Shown: positions 1 through 9,724, counted from the first letter of the stretch. The stretch: DNA of 64,000 nucleotides from an uncultured Ruminococcus sp. (GCA_902785355.1 CACZYF010000011.1:1-64000), one strand, 5' to 3'. Translations and numbers: made by a program. Notes: generated from the sequence alone by a model not told the origin.

Positions 1-143
1 GGTGTTTAGGGTAAAATAAAAGTGCAGAGAAAGTGCTCCGGTTACAAAAATGATACGCTTAATAATTATTCATAGATATTCTCAGATTTCTCCCGAGCCA
101 AAGCATATCACCCTCTGCTATAACAGTCGCCGCGTAGCGGGAA

Positions 144-270
144 CCCTTTACAGTAACTGGAAGCATGATATAATTTGAAATCAGACGGGAACAAGTTTTT
201 GTTTATTTCATATTCCCGAGTTTTCCGTCGCCGAGTATTTATCATCATGCTATTCAGTTACTGTCAAGGG
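144..270. repeat. MITE-like inverted-repeat element
   Basis: A 16-bp inverted repeat with one mismatch (arms 144-159 and 255-270, sequence CAGTTACTGTCAAGGG on the right) brackets about 95 bp of non-coding DNA; the arms continue weakly inward (AAGCATGATA against TATCATCATGC). No gene is evident in 1-385. It could be a small non-autonomous element or a dispersed intergenic repeat; copy number cannot be judged from one window. Confidence 0.45.
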
Positions 271-385
271 CGACGGAGTGATTAGAAGTGACCTGTATAA
301 TCATGCACTTATCTATGTACTTTATGCGACCCTATTCAGCACCCCTCGCGACCCAACATTGCACTTTATAAATGCCCTATACATT

Positions 386-418
386 ACAAAAAAGAGCAAC
401 ACCTTGCGATGTTGCTCT
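386..418 (-). terminator. Intrinsic terminator of ppdK
   Basis: Read on the minus strand, GAGCAAC (417-411) pairs with GTTGCTC (400-394) and is followed by six U residues. It lies about 135 bp downstream of the ppdK stop codon. Confidence 0.8.
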
Positions 419-553
419 CGTTTGTTTTATATCAGGACATTCACAGTAATGTCCTTCCACTTTCGGACTGAATGCTTATTATGCGTTTCGTTGTGAAAAG
501 CCTCAGCATCCGATTTCCGAAAAGTATAGGAAAAATGCGGAGTCAGCTCCTTA

Positions 554-3184
554 TTACCCCTTGCAGCTAATCGCAGCCTGAGCGGCAGCCAGACGAGCGA
601 TCGGAACACGGAAGGGGGAGCAGGATACATAGTTCAGACCGATCTTGTGGCAGAACTCGACAGAAGTCGGGTCGCCGCCGTGCTCGCCGCAGATACCGAT
701 GTGGAGGTTCGGATTGACGGGCTTGCCGAGCTTGATAGCCATATCCATCAGCTTGCCAACGCCGGTCTGGTCGAGCTTAGCGAACGGATCGTTCTCATAG
801 ATCTTAGCGTCATAGTAAGCGCCGAGGAACTTGCCCGCGTCGTCACGGCTGAAGCCGAACGTCATCTGGGTCAGGTCGTTGGTGCCGAAGCAGAAGAAGT
901 CAGCCTCGGTAGCAATCTCGTCAGCGGTCAGAGCAGCTCTCGGGATCTCGATCATGGTACCAACCTCGTACTTGAGGTCAGCGCCTGCAGCAGCGATCTC
1001 AGCGTCAGCGGTCTCAACGACGAACTTCTTGACGTACTTGAGCTCCTTGACGTCGCCGACGAGCGGGATCATGATCTCGGGAACGATGGTCCAGTCGGGA
1101 TGAGCCTTCTGAACATTGATCGCAGCGCGGATGACAGCCTTGGTCTGCATCTTAGCGATCTCGGGATAGGTGACAGCCAGACGGCAGCCGCGGTGACCCA
1201 TCATCGGGTTGAACTCATGCAGAGAGTTGATGATTGCCTTGATCTCGGCAACGGTCTTGCCCTGAGCCTTAGCCAGAGCCTCGATGTCAGCTTCCTCGGT
1301 GGGAACGAACTCATGCAGAGGCGGATCCAGGAAACGGATGGTTACGGGGTTGCCCTCGAGAGCCTCGTACAGCTTCTCGAAGTCGCCCTGCTGATAAGGC
1401 AGGATCTTCTCCAGAGCAGCCTCGCGCTCCTCGAGAGTGTCGGCACAGATCATCTCACGGAAGGCAGCGATTCTGTCGCCCTCGAAGAACATGTGCTCGG
1501 TACGGCACAGACCGATACCCTCAGCGCCCAGCTCGCGAGCCTTCTTAGCGTCAGCGGGAGTATCGGCGTTGGTGCGAACCTTCATGGTTCTGTACTTGTC
1601 AGCCCAAGCCATGACGCGGCCGAACTCGCCGGCGATCTGAGCGTCAACGGTGGGGATGATACCGTCATAGATGTTACCGGTAGAACCGTCGATGGAGATG
1701 TAATCGCCCTCCTTGAAGGTCTTGCCGGCTAAGGTGAACTGCTTGTTAGCCTCGTCCATGGTGATCTCGGAGCAGCCGGATACGCAGCAGGTACCCATGC
1801 CGCGGGCTACAACGGCAGCGTGAGAGGTCATACCGCCGCGAACGGTCAGGATGCCCTGCGCAGCCTTCATACCCTCGATGTCCTCGGGAGAGGTTTCCAG
1901 ACGAACGAGAACGACCTTCTCGCCCGCAGCGCCCTGAGCCTTAGCGTCCTCAGCAGTGAAGACGATCTTACCGCAGGCAGCGCCGGGAGAAGCGCCCAGA
2001 CCCTTACCCATGGGGGTAGCAGCCTTGAGAGCCTTCGCGTCGAACTGGGGATGGAGGAGGGTGTCGAGGTTACGAGGATCGATCATCAGGACAGCCTCTT
2101 CCTCGGTGCGCATACCCTCGTCAACGAGGTCGCAGGCGATCTTCAGAGCCGCCTGAGCGGTACGCTTACCGTTACGGGTCTGCAGCATGAAGAGCTTGCC
2201 GTGCTCAACGGTGAACTCCATATCCTGCATATCTCTGTAGTGGTTCTCCAGAGTCTTGCAAACCTCAGTGAACTGAGCGAATGCCTCGGGGAACTTCTGC
2301 TCCATCTCGGTGATGTGCATGGGGGTACGAACGCCGGCAACGACGTCCTCGCCCTGTGCGTTGGTCAGGAACTCACCGAACAGGCCCTTCTCGCCGGTAG
2401 CGGGGTCACGGGTGAACGCAACGCCGGTACCGCAATCGTCGCCCATGTTACCGAACGCCATAGACTGGACGTTAACGGCAGTACCCCAGCTGTAGGGGAT
2501 GTCGTTGTCGCGGCGATAAACGTTCGCACGGGGGTTGTCCCAGGAACGGAATACAGCCTTGACAGCGCCCATGAGCTGCTCCTTGGGATCGGAGGGGAAG
2601 TCCTCGCCGATCTTCTCCTTGTACTCAGCCTTGAACTTGCCGGCGAGTTCCTTGAGGTCCTCAGCGGTCAGCTCGACGTCCTGAGTAACGCCGCGGTCAG
2701 CCTTCATCTCGTCGATGAGCTCTTCGAAATACTTCTTACCGACCTCCATAACGACGTCGGAATACATCTGGATAAATCTTCTGTAGCAGTCGTAAGCCCA
2801 GCGGGGATTGCCGCTCTGCTCAGCGATCGTCTCGACAACTTCCTCGTTCAGACCGAGGTTTAAGATGGTGTCCATCATACCGGGCATGGAAGCACGGGCA
2901 CCGGAACGAACAGAAACGAGAAGCGGATTGGTCTTGTCACCGAACTTCTTGCCGGTGATCTCTTCCATCTTACCGATGTACTCGTTGATCTGTGCCTGGA
3001 TCTCTTCGTTGATCTGGCGGCCGTCCTCATAATACTGAGTACAAGCCTCTGTGGTGATTGTGAAGCCCTGAGGAACCGGCAGACCGATGTTGGTCATCTC
3101 AGCAAGGTTTGCACCCTTACCGCCGAGAAGTTCTCTCATGTCAGCGTTACCTTCGCTAAAAAGGTAAACCCATTTTTTGCTCAT
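554..3184 (-). CDS. ppdK: Pyruvate, phosphate dikinase
   Basis: Interconverts pyruvate, ATP and Pi with phosphoenolpyruvate, AMP and PPi; in anaerobic fermenters it commonly works in glycolysis as a PPi-saving alternative to pyruvate kinase. The 876 residues match the family length of about 870-880. Visible are the N-terminal nucleotide-binding domain (GGKGANLAEM near residue 21, SVRSGARASMPGMMDT), the swivelling phosphohistidine domain (GGMTSHAAVVARG, catalytic His at residue 455) and the PEP/pyruvate barrel (GICGEHGGDP, catalytic Cys 832). The ATG at 3184 is preceded by GGAGGAG. It is monocistronic, with its own promoter and terminator. Long open frames on the opposite strand are codon-bias shadows. 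Confidence 0.97.
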   Translation of the reverse strand: MSKKWVYLFSEGNADMRELLGGKGANLAEMTNIGLPVPQGFTITTEACTQYYEDGRQINEEIQAQINEYIGKMEEITGKKFGDKTNPLLVSVRSGARASMPGMMDTILNLGLNEEVVETIAEQSGNPRWAYDCYRRFIQMYSDVVMEVGKKYFEELIDEMKADRGVTQDVELTAEDLKELAGKFKAEYKEKIGEDFPSDPKEQLMGAVKAVFRSWDNPRANVYRRDNDIPYSWGTAVNVQSMAFGNMGDDCGTGVAFTRDPATGEKGLFGEFLTNAQGEDVVAGVRTPMHITEMEQKFPEAFAQFTEVCKTLENHYRDMQDMEFTVEHGKLFMLQTRNGKRTAQAALKIACDLVDEGMRTEEEAVLMIDPRNLDTLLHPQFDAKALKAATPMGKGLGASPGAACGKIVFTAEDAKAQGAAGEKVVLVRLETSPEDIEGMKAAQGILTVRGGMTSHAAVVARGMGTCCVSGCSEITMDEANKQFTLAGKTFKEGDYISIDGSTGNIYDGIIPTVDAQIAGEFGRVMAWADKYRTMKVRTNADTPADAKKARELGAEGIGLCRTEHMFFEGDRIAAFREMICADTLEEREAALEKILPYQQGDFEKLYEALEGNPVTIRFLDPPLHEFVPTEEADIEALAKAQGKTVAEIKAIINSLHEFNPMMGHRGCRLAVTYPEIAKMQTKAVIRAAINVQKAHPDWTIVPEIMIPLVGDVKELKYVKKFVVETADAEIAAAGADLKYEVGTMIEIPRAALTADEIATEADFFCFGTNDLTQMTFGFSRDDAGKFLGAYYDAKIYENDPFAKLDQTGVGKLMDMAIKLGKPVNPNLHIGICGEHGGDPTSVEFCHKIGLNYVSCSPFRVPIARLAAAQAAISCKG

Positions 3185-3270
3185 TGGAATCTCCTCCTAA
3201 AAGTTTGTTATAGACGCCGGAAAACAGAATAATTAGGATATTATACTTCCCGACATACATATACAGTTGT

Positions 3271-3279
3271 ATTATAACA
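3271..3279 (-). promoter_or_regulatory. Extended -10 promoter of ppdK
   Basis: On the minus strand TGTTATAAT forms an extended -10 element (TGn + TATAAT) about 90 bp upstream of the ppdK start. No convincing -35 is visible at 17 bp, which is tolerable for extended -10 promoters. Confidence 0.5.
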
Positions 3280-3402
3280 AAACCTGTTAAATCTTATTAT
3301 TCATAAGAGAAAAAAGAGAGAAAAAAGAGGCACAAAAGTTACTGCACGATTTTGTGGATATTGTGTAAATTGTTTAAATCGTCATAATTCTGTAATTTGT
3401 TC

Positions 3403-3430
3403 TTGCAAAATCCCAGAATTGTGCGATAAT
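3403..3430 (+). promoter_or_regulatory. Promoter of the glmU-like/prs/pth/mfd cluster
   Basis: TTGCAA (3403-3408), 16-bp spacer, GATAAT (3425-3430) preceded by TGC, so an extended -10. It lies about 45 bp upstream of the first start codon and diverges from the ppdK promoter. Confidence 0.55.
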
Positions 3431-3477
3431 AGTAGTATCTACGAGAGCGCCCATCAGGGTGCTTTGGAGGTAAACGT

Positions 3478-4227
3478 ATGAACAGGAAATGTGCTGTGAT
3501 CCTCGCCGGCGGCGAGGGTAAACGTATGAAGTCCGATATTCCCAAGCCCATGAACAAGGTACTCGATAAGCCGATGCTCCGCTGGGTCATCGATTCGGTC
3601 AAGGCGGCAGGTATTGACGATATCTGCGTCGTTACCGGCTACAAGACCGAGATCACAGAGGCGTATCTCAACGAGCTGCCGTTTGAGGTGAGCCATGTGC
3701 TGCAGAGCGAGCGTCTCGGTACCGGTCACGCTGTCATGATGGCGAAGGACTTTTTGAAGAAGAGCGGGGGAGATGTGGTCATCCTGTGCGGCGACGCGCC
3801 GTTCATGGATACCGCTACCATCGCCGACGCTTACAACGCGCATGACGAGAGCGGCGCTTCCGCGACAGTGATCTCTGCTATGCTTGATGATCCGACAGGT
3901 TACGGACGTATCGTCCGCAACGCTGACGGTACGCTCAAGAGCATCGTAGAGCAGAAGGAAGCCGATGAGGAGACCCTCGCGATCAAGGAGGTCAACTCCG
4001 GCGGCTACTGGTTCGATACCGTCGATCTGCTCTCGGTACTCGATGATATCAAGGCTAATAATTCTGCAAAAGAATATTACTTACCCGACGCACTGTATCT
4101 GCTTCTGCAAAACGGCAGAAAGGTCGGCGCGTTCACGGCAGCCTCTCCGGACACCGTCCTCGGCGCCAACGATCCCGCCCAGCTGGAGGAGCTGAACAAT
4201 ATCGCGAGAGCGAAAGGCTATCAATAA
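3478..4227 (+). CDS. GlmU-type N-acetylglucosamine-1-phosphate uridylyltransferase, N-terminal domain only
   Basis: Predicted sugar nucleotidyltransferase with the GlmU pyrophosphorylase signature LAGGEGKRMKSDIPKPM near the N-terminus, followed by GTGHAVM and CGDAPF. The family reaction makes UDP-GlcNAc from UTP and GlcNAc-1-phosphate for peptidoglycan. The protein has 249 residues, while bifunctional GlmU has about 450; the C-terminal left-handed beta-helix acetyltransferase is absent and the frame ends cleanly at TAA before prs. Either acetylation is done by a separate enzyme or the substrate differs. GGAGG precedes the ATG. The neighbour prs also serves nucleotide-sugar precursor supply, and glmU-prs-pth-mfd is a common Firmicutes order, which supports the GlmU assignment. 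Confidence 0.82.
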   Translation: MNRKCAVILAGGEGKRMKSDIPKPMNKVLDKPMLRWVIDSVKAAGIDDICVVTGYKTEITEAYLNELPFEVSHVLQSERLGTGHAVMMAKDFLKKSGGDVVILCGDAPFMDTATIADAYNAHDESGASATVISAMLDDPTGYGRIVRNADGTLKSIVEQKEADEETLAIKEVNSGGYWFDTVDLLSVLDDIKANNSAKEYYLPDALYLLLQNGRKVGAFTAASPDTVLGANDPAQLEELNNIARAKGYQ

Positions 4228-4279
4228 GCATCCAAACCGCTAAGGTTAATAACAAATAATTCATTTAGGGGGACACATA

Positions 4280-5239
4280 ATGAATTCACACGGTAAGGAC
4301 ATCAAGATTTTTACACTCAACTCCAACAAGGCTGTTGCTCACGGTATTGCGGACTGCTTAGGCATCCCGCTCGGAAAGAGCGACTGCGCAACCTTCTCGG
4401 ACGGTGAGATCGCGGTATCTCTGCATGAATCCGTCCGCGGCTCCGACTGCTTCATCGTTCAGTCGACCTGCTCGCCTGTCAACGACAACCTCATGGAGCT
4501 TTTGATTATGATCGACGCGATGAAGAGAGCTTCCGCTTCCTCCATCACCGCTGTCGTACCGTACTTCGGTTACGCGCGTCAGGATCGTAAGGCAAAGGCG
4601 AGAGATCCGATCTCCTCTAAGCTTGTTGCCGACCTGATCACTACCGCCGGCGCTGACCGTCTGCTGACCATGGACCTCCATGCTGCTCAGATCCAGGGCT
4701 TCTTCAACATCCCCGTCGATCACCTCGTAGGCGCTCCTATGCTTGCTAAGCACATGAAGAAGAAGGTTGAGGGTCACGAGGACGAGTTCGTTGTTGTATC
4801 TCCCGACCTCGGTTCCGTTACCAGAGCCCGTAACTTCGCCGCTAAGATCGGCTGCCCGATCGCGATCATCGACAAGCGCAGACAGCGCGCAAATGTATCC
4901 GAAGTCATGAACATCATCGGTGAGGTCAGAGGTAAGAAGTGCATCCTGGTCGATGACATGATCGATACCGCCGGTACTCTCTGCAACGCGGCTAACGCGA
5001 TCGTAGAGAAGGGCGGCGCTACCGAGGTGTTCGCTTGCGCGTCCCATGCGGTTCTCTCCGGTCCCGCGATCGACCGTATCCGCGACAGCGCGATCAAGGA
5101 GTGTATTCTGCTCGATACCGTGCCGGTTCCCGAAGAGAAGATGCTCGACAAGTTCACCATTCTTTCTACCGCTCCGCTCTTTGCAGAGGCGATCGAGAGA
5201 ATCTACGAGGACAAGCCGGTCTCTCCGATGTTTGTTTGA
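4280..5239 (+). CDS. prs: Ribose-phosphate pyrophosphokinase (PRPP synthetase)
   Basis: Makes phosphoribosyl pyrophosphate from ribose-5-phosphate and ATP, feeding purine, pyrimidine, His and Trp synthesis. The 319 residues are the normal length. Recognisable are the N-terminal FSDGEI segment, [10 protein letters not shown], the metal-binding [11 protein letters not shown] loop and the PRPP-binding [11 protein letters not shown] motif around residue 225. The ATG follows a GGGGG-type ribosome binding site. It lies 52 bp after the glmU-like gene and is probably co-transcribed with it. A hairpin follows the stop codon and may limit read-through into pth. Confidence 0.97.
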   Translation: MNSHGKDIKIFTLNSNKAVAHGIADCLGIPLGKSDCATFSDGEIAVSLHESVRGSDCFIVQSTCSPVNDNLMELLIMIDAMKRASASSITAVVPYFGYARQDRKAKARDPISSKLVADLITTAGADRLLTMDLHAAQIQGFFNIPVDHLVGAPMLAKHMKKKVEGHEDEFVVVSPDLGSVTRARNFAAKIGCPIAIIDKRRQRANVSEVMNIIGEVRGKKCILVDDMIDTAGTLCNAANAIVEKGGATEVFACASHAVLSGPAIDRIRDSAIKECILLDTVPVPEEKMLDKFTILSTAPLFAEAIERIYEDKPVSPMFV

Positions 5240-5268
5240 TTCCGATTCGAACAGAGAATATGATTTAT

Positions 5269-5294
5269 GAAAGGGAGCTTTACCGCTCCCTTTC
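5269..5294 (+). terminator. Hairpin between prs and pth
   Basis: A perfect 10-bp stem, GAAAGGGAGC (5269-5278) and GCTCCCTTTC (5285-5294), with a 6-nt loop. The following TTTGG is a poor U-tract, so this is a weak terminator or an mRNA-stabilising hairpin. Confidence 0.55.
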
Positions 5295-5306
5295 TTTGGA
5301 GTAAGA

Positions 5307-5906
5307 ATGATTTTTAAGAAGAAAGAATTTTCAAGCAACAGCATAGAATATATTGTAGTCGGTCTGGGAAATCCCGGTAAGCAGTATGAGGGTACCCGCC
5401 ATAATGCGGGCTTTATCTCGCTGGATTATATCGCTGACGAGCTCGGCGTAAAGGTCAACAAGATCAAGTTCAAGTCTACGGTCGGCAAGGCGAATATCAG
5501 CGGCAAGCGCTGCCTGCTGATGAAGCCGTCCACCTATATGAATCTCAGCGGTCAGGCGGTCACCGAGGCGATGCGCTTCTATAAGATTCCGCCGCAGCAG
5601 GTGATCGTGATCTCCGACGATATCTCGCTGGACGTCGGCAAGATCCGTATCCGCCGCAAGGGTTCCGACGGTGGTCAGAAGGGTCTGCAAAACATCATCT
5701 ACCTCAGCGGGTCGGACGAGTTCCCCCGCGTCAAGGTGGGCATCGGTAAAAAGCCGCATCCCGACTATGACCTAAAGGACTGGGTACTCAGCCGATTTAC
5801 CGATAAGGATAAGAAGCTGATCGCTGAACGCCTGCCCGATATCCGCGGCGCGGTCGAGCTGATCGTCAGCGGCGATATCGATAAGGCGATGAACCTGTAT
5901 AATTGA
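5307..5906 (+). CDS. pth: Peptidyl-tRNA hydrolase
   Basis: Releases tRNA from peptidyl-tRNA that drops off stalled ribosomes. The 199 residues include GLGNPGKQYEGTRHNAGF with the catalytic His near residue 37, KPSTYMNLSG, and the DDISLDVGKIRIRRKGSDGGQKGL segment broken across the tRNA-binding face. An N-terminal extension of about 14 residues precedes the usual start of the fold. It follows prs by 67 bp and precedes mfd by about 30 bp, an arrangement also familiar from bacilli. Confidence 0.95.
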   Translation: MIFKKKEFSSNSIEYIVVGLGNPGKQYEGTRHNAGFISLDYIADELGVKVNKIKFKSTVGKANISGKRCLLMKPSTYMNLSGQAVTEAMRFYKIPPQQVIVISDDISLDVGKIRIRRKGSDGGQKGLQNIIYLSGSDEFPRVKVGIGKKPHPDYDLKDWVLSRFTDKDKKLIAERLPDIRGAVELIVSGDIDKAMNLYN

Positions 5907-5936
5907 GTGATCTGATATGTGTATTTTGAGGCGAAA

Positions 5937-8900
5937 ATGCAGTTTTTAGACAGCGTTATCAGTCGGACGAAGGAATTTCGGACGATTGATAATGCGATAA
6001 AAGAAAAATCCCGCTCCGCCGTGATCGGCGTTTCGGGCGTTCACAAAGCTAATATCATCTCTTCGCTCTGCCGGGAAAATGCCGTCAGAGCCTTTTGTGT
6101 TGCACAAAATGAGCAGGAAGCGCAGATCCTCTGTAACGATCTGAGTTCTATGGGACTGCGTGCGCTCGTGTATCCGAAGAAGGATTTTATCTACATTCCG
6201 TCACAGATCAAGTCGCATGAGTATGAGCACCGCAGGCTGAATGTGCTCAGCCGTATGCTCAGCGGCGACTATGATGTTGTGATCGCTACGCTCGACGCGG
6301 CGGCTCAGTTTACCATTCCGAAGGATGTTTTGAGCTCCGTTACGCGAGTGCTGAAGCCGGACGTCGAGATCGACACGCGCGACTTTGAGCGCACGCTGAT
6401 GCTGCTGGGTTATGAGCGCTGTGATAACGTCGAGGGCAGCGGTCAGTACTCCATCCGCGGCGGCTTGATCGATCTCTTCATGCCCGACAGCGAGGCGCCG
6501 GTGCGTATCGAGCTGTGGGGCGATCAGATCGACACCATCAATTATTTTGACGTTGAAAGTCAGCGCCGTACCGATTATTGTGAGGAGATCGCGCTGACCC
6601 CCTCGGGTGAGATTTTGATCGAGAGCAAGGAGAAGCTTGCCGACAAGATCGAGAAGAAAGCGTCCTACCTACGCAGTGAGGGCAGTAAGAAGGCGAAGGA
6701 ACGCCTTTTAAAAGAAGCTGACGAGCTGCGTTCGGGATTGAGTTTCGCGACCTACGACAAGTATATATCGCTCGTCTATGATAAACCCGCGACGCTGTTC
6801 GATTATTTTGATAACGACGAGATCATCTTTATCTCTGAATATAAAAACGTCAAGGAACGTGACCGTTCGATGGCGTTCCATGAGAAGGAGGAGCTCAAGG
6901 AGCTCTTTGCCGACGGTATCCTGTGTCGAGGCTTCGAGACCTACGGGCTGGATTTTACGCAGAGCATGAATTTGCTGCTCGACAGACCTGTGGTGTTCCT
7001 CGATACCTTCTCCCATTCATCCTATCATACCGAGTTGTCCGCCGCTGTGACGATCAACGCGCGCCAGACCTCGCCCTGGTCGGGTCAGAGTGCCGCTTTG
7101 ATCGAGGATCTCAACGATATCGGTTACGGCAGCATGGCGGTCGTTATCCTAGCCGGCACCGAAAAGGGCGCGGAGAATCTCTGTTCTCTGCTGAATGACA
7201 AGGGCGTGAACGCCCGCTATGTCAAAACACTCGACAAGGCTGAACGCGGCTTTGTCTACGTGATGCCGGGAATGTTGTCGGCGGGTATCGAGTATCCGAC
7301 AGAGAACTTTGTCCTCTATACCCTGAGTGCTGTCCATACCGCGCCGAAGAAAAAGCGCCGCCGTACCCCGAAGGACGGTAAGGCGGTCTATCAGCTCAGC
7401 GAGCTGACGCCCGGCGAGTATGTAGTACACTCCATCCACGGTATCGGCATTTATCGCGGTATCCGTAAGATGGATGTACAGGGCTTTTTAAAGGATTATA
7501 TCATGATCGAGTACGCCAAGGGCGACAACCTGTATGTCCCCGTGACCCAGCTCGATCTTGTAGCGAAATATATAGGCCCCAAGGAGAACAGCCGCGTGAA
7601 GCTGAACCGCCTCGGCTCCAAGGAATGGCAGAACTCCAAGCGCAGAGTCAAGGCTGCCGCCCGTGAGATGGCGAAGGAACTGATCGAGCTGTATTCCAAA
7701 CGTATGCAGGCGCAGGGTCACGCCTTCTCGGACGACAACGAATGGCAGCATGATTTCGAGGCGGGCTTCCCGTACGACGAGACCGACGACCAGCTGCGCT
7801 GCTGTGATGAGATCAAGCGCGATATGCAGCGCCCCGTGCCGATGGATCGACTGCTCTGCGGCGACGTCGGCTTTGGTAAGACGGAGGTCGCGCTGCGCGC
7901 AGCCTTCAAGTGCGTTTCCGACAGTAAGCAGTGCGCGCTGCTGTGCCCGACGACCATCCTCGCGTGGCAGCATTACCAGACGGTGCTCAGTCGCTTTGAC
8001 GGTTACCCGATCCGTGTGGAGCTGTTGTCCCGCTTCCGCTCTCCGGCTCAGCAGAAGGAGATCCTCGAAAAGCTCAAGCGCGGCGAGATCGATATGATCA
8101 TCGGCACCCATCGACTGGTGCAGAAGGATGTGGAATTCCGCGATCTGGGGCTCGCGATCATCGACGAGGAACAGCGCTTCGGCGTGGCTCAGAAGGAACA
8201 TTTCAAAGAAATGCGCAAGAATATCGATATCCTTACCCTTTCCGCGACCCCGATCCCGCGCACGCTGAACATGGCGATGAGCGGGATCCGTGACATGAGC
8301 GTCATCGAGGAAGCGCCGCTCGACCGTCATCCGGTGCAGACCTATGTGCTGGAGCATGATTCCGCCGTGCTGAATGAGGCGATTCGCCGCGAGCTCAGAC
8401 GAGGCGGACAGGTGTTCTATCTCTATAACGACGTAGCTGGTATCAGCGCTAAGGCGATCCGTATCGCGGAGGCGATTCCCGAGGCGAACGTCGCCGTCGG
8501 TCACGGTAAGATGACCGAGCAGGAGCTCAGTGAGGTCTGGCGCAGGATGCTTAACCAGGAGGTCAACGTCCTAGTCTGTACCACCATCATCGAGACCGGC
8601 GTCGATCTGCCGAACGCGAACACGCTGATCATCGAGAACGCCGACCGCTTCGGACTCTCTCAGCTTCACCAGATCCGCGGCCGCGTCGGGCGATCCTCGC
8701 GGCGCGCCTACGCTTATTTCACCTACCACGGCGGTAAGGTGCTCTCCGACATTTCTCAGAAGCGGCTGACCGCGATCCGCGAGTTCACCGAGTTCGGCTC
8801 GGGTTTCAAGATCGCGATGCGCGACCTCGAGCTGCGCGGCGCCGGCAACATCCTCGGCGCGGAACAGCACGGTCACATGGAGGACGTCGGCTACGATATG

Positions 8901-9386
8901 TATATCAAGCTGCTCGGCGACGCCGTTAAGGAAGAAAAGGGCGAACAGACCCCGGATATCGAGGAGCGCGACTGCCTGATCGACGTACAGGTGCAGGCGC
9001 ATATTCCCGAGGACTATATCGAGAGCCTGTCGAACCGCCTCGACGCTTACCGAAGGATCGCCGATATACGCTCCAAGGAGGACGCGAGCGACGTCGTTGA
9101 CGAGCTGCTCGACCGCTACGGCGACGTGCCGCAGTCGGTGATGGGGCTTGTAGATATCGCGCTGGTACGTAACCGTGCGGCGGATATGGGCGTTTATGAG
9201 ATACGCCAGAACGACAGCTCCTTGATGCTGTATTTGAGCGACATCCGCCGTAAGGAAGTCCCCGAGCTGATCGGGCGGATGCCCGGGCGGGCGATGCTCT
9301 CGGCGGGCGGCAAGCCCTATATCGCGGTTCGTATGGGTAAGGGCGATAAGGTGCTGCCGACGCTAAAGACAATGTTCTCACAATGA
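5937..9386 (+). CDS. mfd: Transcription-repair coupling factor
   Basis: DNA translocase that removes RNA polymerase stalled at lesions and recruits UvrA. The N-terminal third is the UvrB-like module; a CarD-like RNA-polymerase-interaction domain ([18 protein letters not shown]) sits near residue 490; then helicase motifs [11 protein letters not shown] (Walker A), [17 protein letters not shown] and QIRGRVGRS; and a C-terminal TRCF domain. About 1149 residues, normal for Mfd. I take the ATG at 5937 as the start because GAGG lies 5 nt upstream; an in-frame GTG at 5919 has no good ribosome binding site. Last gene of the glmU-like/prs/pth cluster. Confidence 0.96.
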   Translation: MQFLDSVISRTKEFRTIDNAIKEKSRSAVIGVSGVHKANIISSLCRENAVRAFCVAQNEQEAQILCNDLSSMGLRALVYPKKDFIYIPSQIKSHEYEHRRLNVLSRMLSGDYDVVIATLDAAAQFTIPKDVLSSVTRVLKPDVEIDTRDFERTLMLLGYERCDNVEGSGQYSIRGGLIDLFMPDSEAPVRIELWGDQIDTINYFDVESQRRTDYCEEIALTPSGEILIESKEKLADKIEKKASYLRSEGSKKAKERLLKEADELRSGLSFATYDKYISLVYDKPATLFDYFDNDEIIFISEYKNVKERDRSMAFHEKEELKELFADGILCRGFETYGLDFTQSMNLLLDRPVVFLDTFSHSSYHTELSAAVTINARQTSPWSGQSAALIEDLNDIGYGSMAVVILAGTEKGAENLCSLLNDKGVNARYVKTLDKAERGFVYVMPGMLSAGIEYPTENFVLYTLSAVHTAPKKKRRRTPKDGKAVYQLSELTPGEYVVHSIHGIGIYRGIRKMDVQGFLKDYIMIEYAKGDNLYVPVTQLDLVAKYIGPKENSRVKLNRLGSKEWQNSKRRVKAAAREMAKELIELYSKRMQAQGHAFSDDNEWQHDFEAGFPYDETDDQLRCCDEIKRDMQRPVPMDRLLCGDVGFGKTEVALRAAFKCVSDSKQCALLCPTTILAWQHYQTVLSRFDGYPIRVELLSRFRSPAQQKEILEKLKRGEIDMIIGTHRLVQKDVEFRDLGLAIIDEEQRFGVAQKEHFKEMRKNIDILTLSATPIPRTLNMAMSGIRDMSVIEEAPLDRHPVQTYVLEHDSAVLNEAIRRELRRGGQVFYLYNDVAGISAKAIRIAEAIPEANVAVGHGKMTEQELSEVWRRMLNQEVNVLVCTTIIETGVDLPNANTLIIENADRFGLSQLHQIRGRVGRSSRRAYAYFTYHGGKVLSDISQKRLTAIREFTEFGSGFKIAMRDLELRGAGNILGAEQHGHMEDVGYDMYIKLLGDAVKEEKGEQTPDIEERDCLIDVQVQAHIPEDYIESLSNRLDAYRRIADIRSKEDASDVVDELLDRYGDVPQSVMGLVDIALVRNRAADMGVYEIRQNDSSLMLYLSDIRRKEVPELIGRMPGRAMLSAGGKPYIAVRMGKGDKVLPTLKTMFSQ

Positions 9387-9414
9387 TCATTCATTGAAGG
9401 ACAGCCGCGTCAAG

Positions 9415-9444
9415 TACGATTGGTTAAATTACGATTGGTTAAAT
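9415..9444 (+). repeat. Perfect 15-bp tandem duplication
   Basis: TACGATTGGTTAAAT occurs twice head to tail (9415-9429, 9430-9444), 30 bp upstream of the -35 box of the aromatic operon. It could be a pair of binding sites for an activator or simply a recent duplication. Confidence 0.85.
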
Positions 9445-9474
9445 ATTTATGATGAAAATAAATCAATTTACCTG

Positions 9475-9503
9475 TTGACTTTTGCGCTTTAACGTGCTAT
9501 CAT
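9475..9503 (+). promoter_or_regulatory. Promoter of the aromatic amino-acid operon
   Basis: TTGACT (9475-9480), 17-bp spacer, TATCAT (9498-9503). The spacer holds CTTTAACGTGCTA, which recurs in the spacer of the amino-acid transporter promoter at 19405. Transcription from here would begin just before the leader peptide. Confidence 0.8.
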
Positions 9504-9535
9504 AGGCGCAGACTGATGTGAAAGGAGTTATTGTC

Positions 9536-9628
9536 ATGAAAAATACTGCGTTACAGTTCAATAACTGCTTTTACTTTACCTTCGCGCGCTTTTATGCGGG
9601 CTTTGCTTGCTATACGGAAAAAGTATGA
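9536..9628 (+). CDS. Phe/Tyr-rich leader peptide of the aromatic operon
   Basis: A 30-codon frame with ATG at 9536, ribosome binding site AAAGGAG 8 nt upstream, and TGA at 9626-9628. It encodes six Phe and three Tyr, most of them in the cluster FYFTFARFY (residues 12-20). It lies between a good promoter and an intrinsic terminator, directly before chorismate mutase-prephenate dehydratase. This is the layout of a ribosome-mediated attenuator: shortage of charged tRNA-Phe or tRNA-Tyr would stall the ribosome and favour read-through. The function is inferred from position and codon content; the frame, site and terminator are seen directly. Confidence 0.88.
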   Translation: MKNTALQFNNCFYFTFARFYAGFACYTEKV

Positions 9629-9659
9629 CGCTCGAACGGTAACAGGTGCTTTGAAACTT

Positions 9660-9692
9660 AGCGGTTCTGTTTTCGGGCAGAGCCGCTTTTTA
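9660..9692 (+). terminator. Attenuator terminator of the aromatic operon
   Basis: AGCGGTTCTG (9660-9669) pairs with CAGAGCCGCT (9678-9687, one G-U pair), followed by six T. An alternative pairing exists: CGAA (9633-9636) plus AACAG (9641-9645), just after the leader stop codon, can pair with CTGTTTTCG (9667-9675), which would break the terminator stem and serve as antiterminator. Confidence 0.85.
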
Positions 9693-9724
9693 TATGAGTC
9701 AAACGGAACAGGGAAGGTGATTCT

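Noticed and set aside
278..496. 72-codon frame near the left edge
   Set aside because: No ribosome binding site and no recognisable protein pattern, and it runs through the ppdK terminator hairpin at 386-418.
647..2863. Long open frames (over 340 codons) on the plus strand opposite ppdK
   Set aside because: They are antisense shadows caused by strong codon bias of ppdK; the translations are Leu/Val/Asp/Ser-rich with no motif and no ribosome binding site, while ppdK is a certain gene.
5919..5936. GTG 5919 as start of mfd
   Set aside because: No ribosome binding site at a useful distance; ATG 5937 has GAGG 5 nt upstream.
9536..9692. T-box riboswitch for the aromatic operon
   Set aside because: I saw no T-box consensus (AGGGUGGNACCGCG-like) before the terminator; the region is instead occupied by a translated leader frame.
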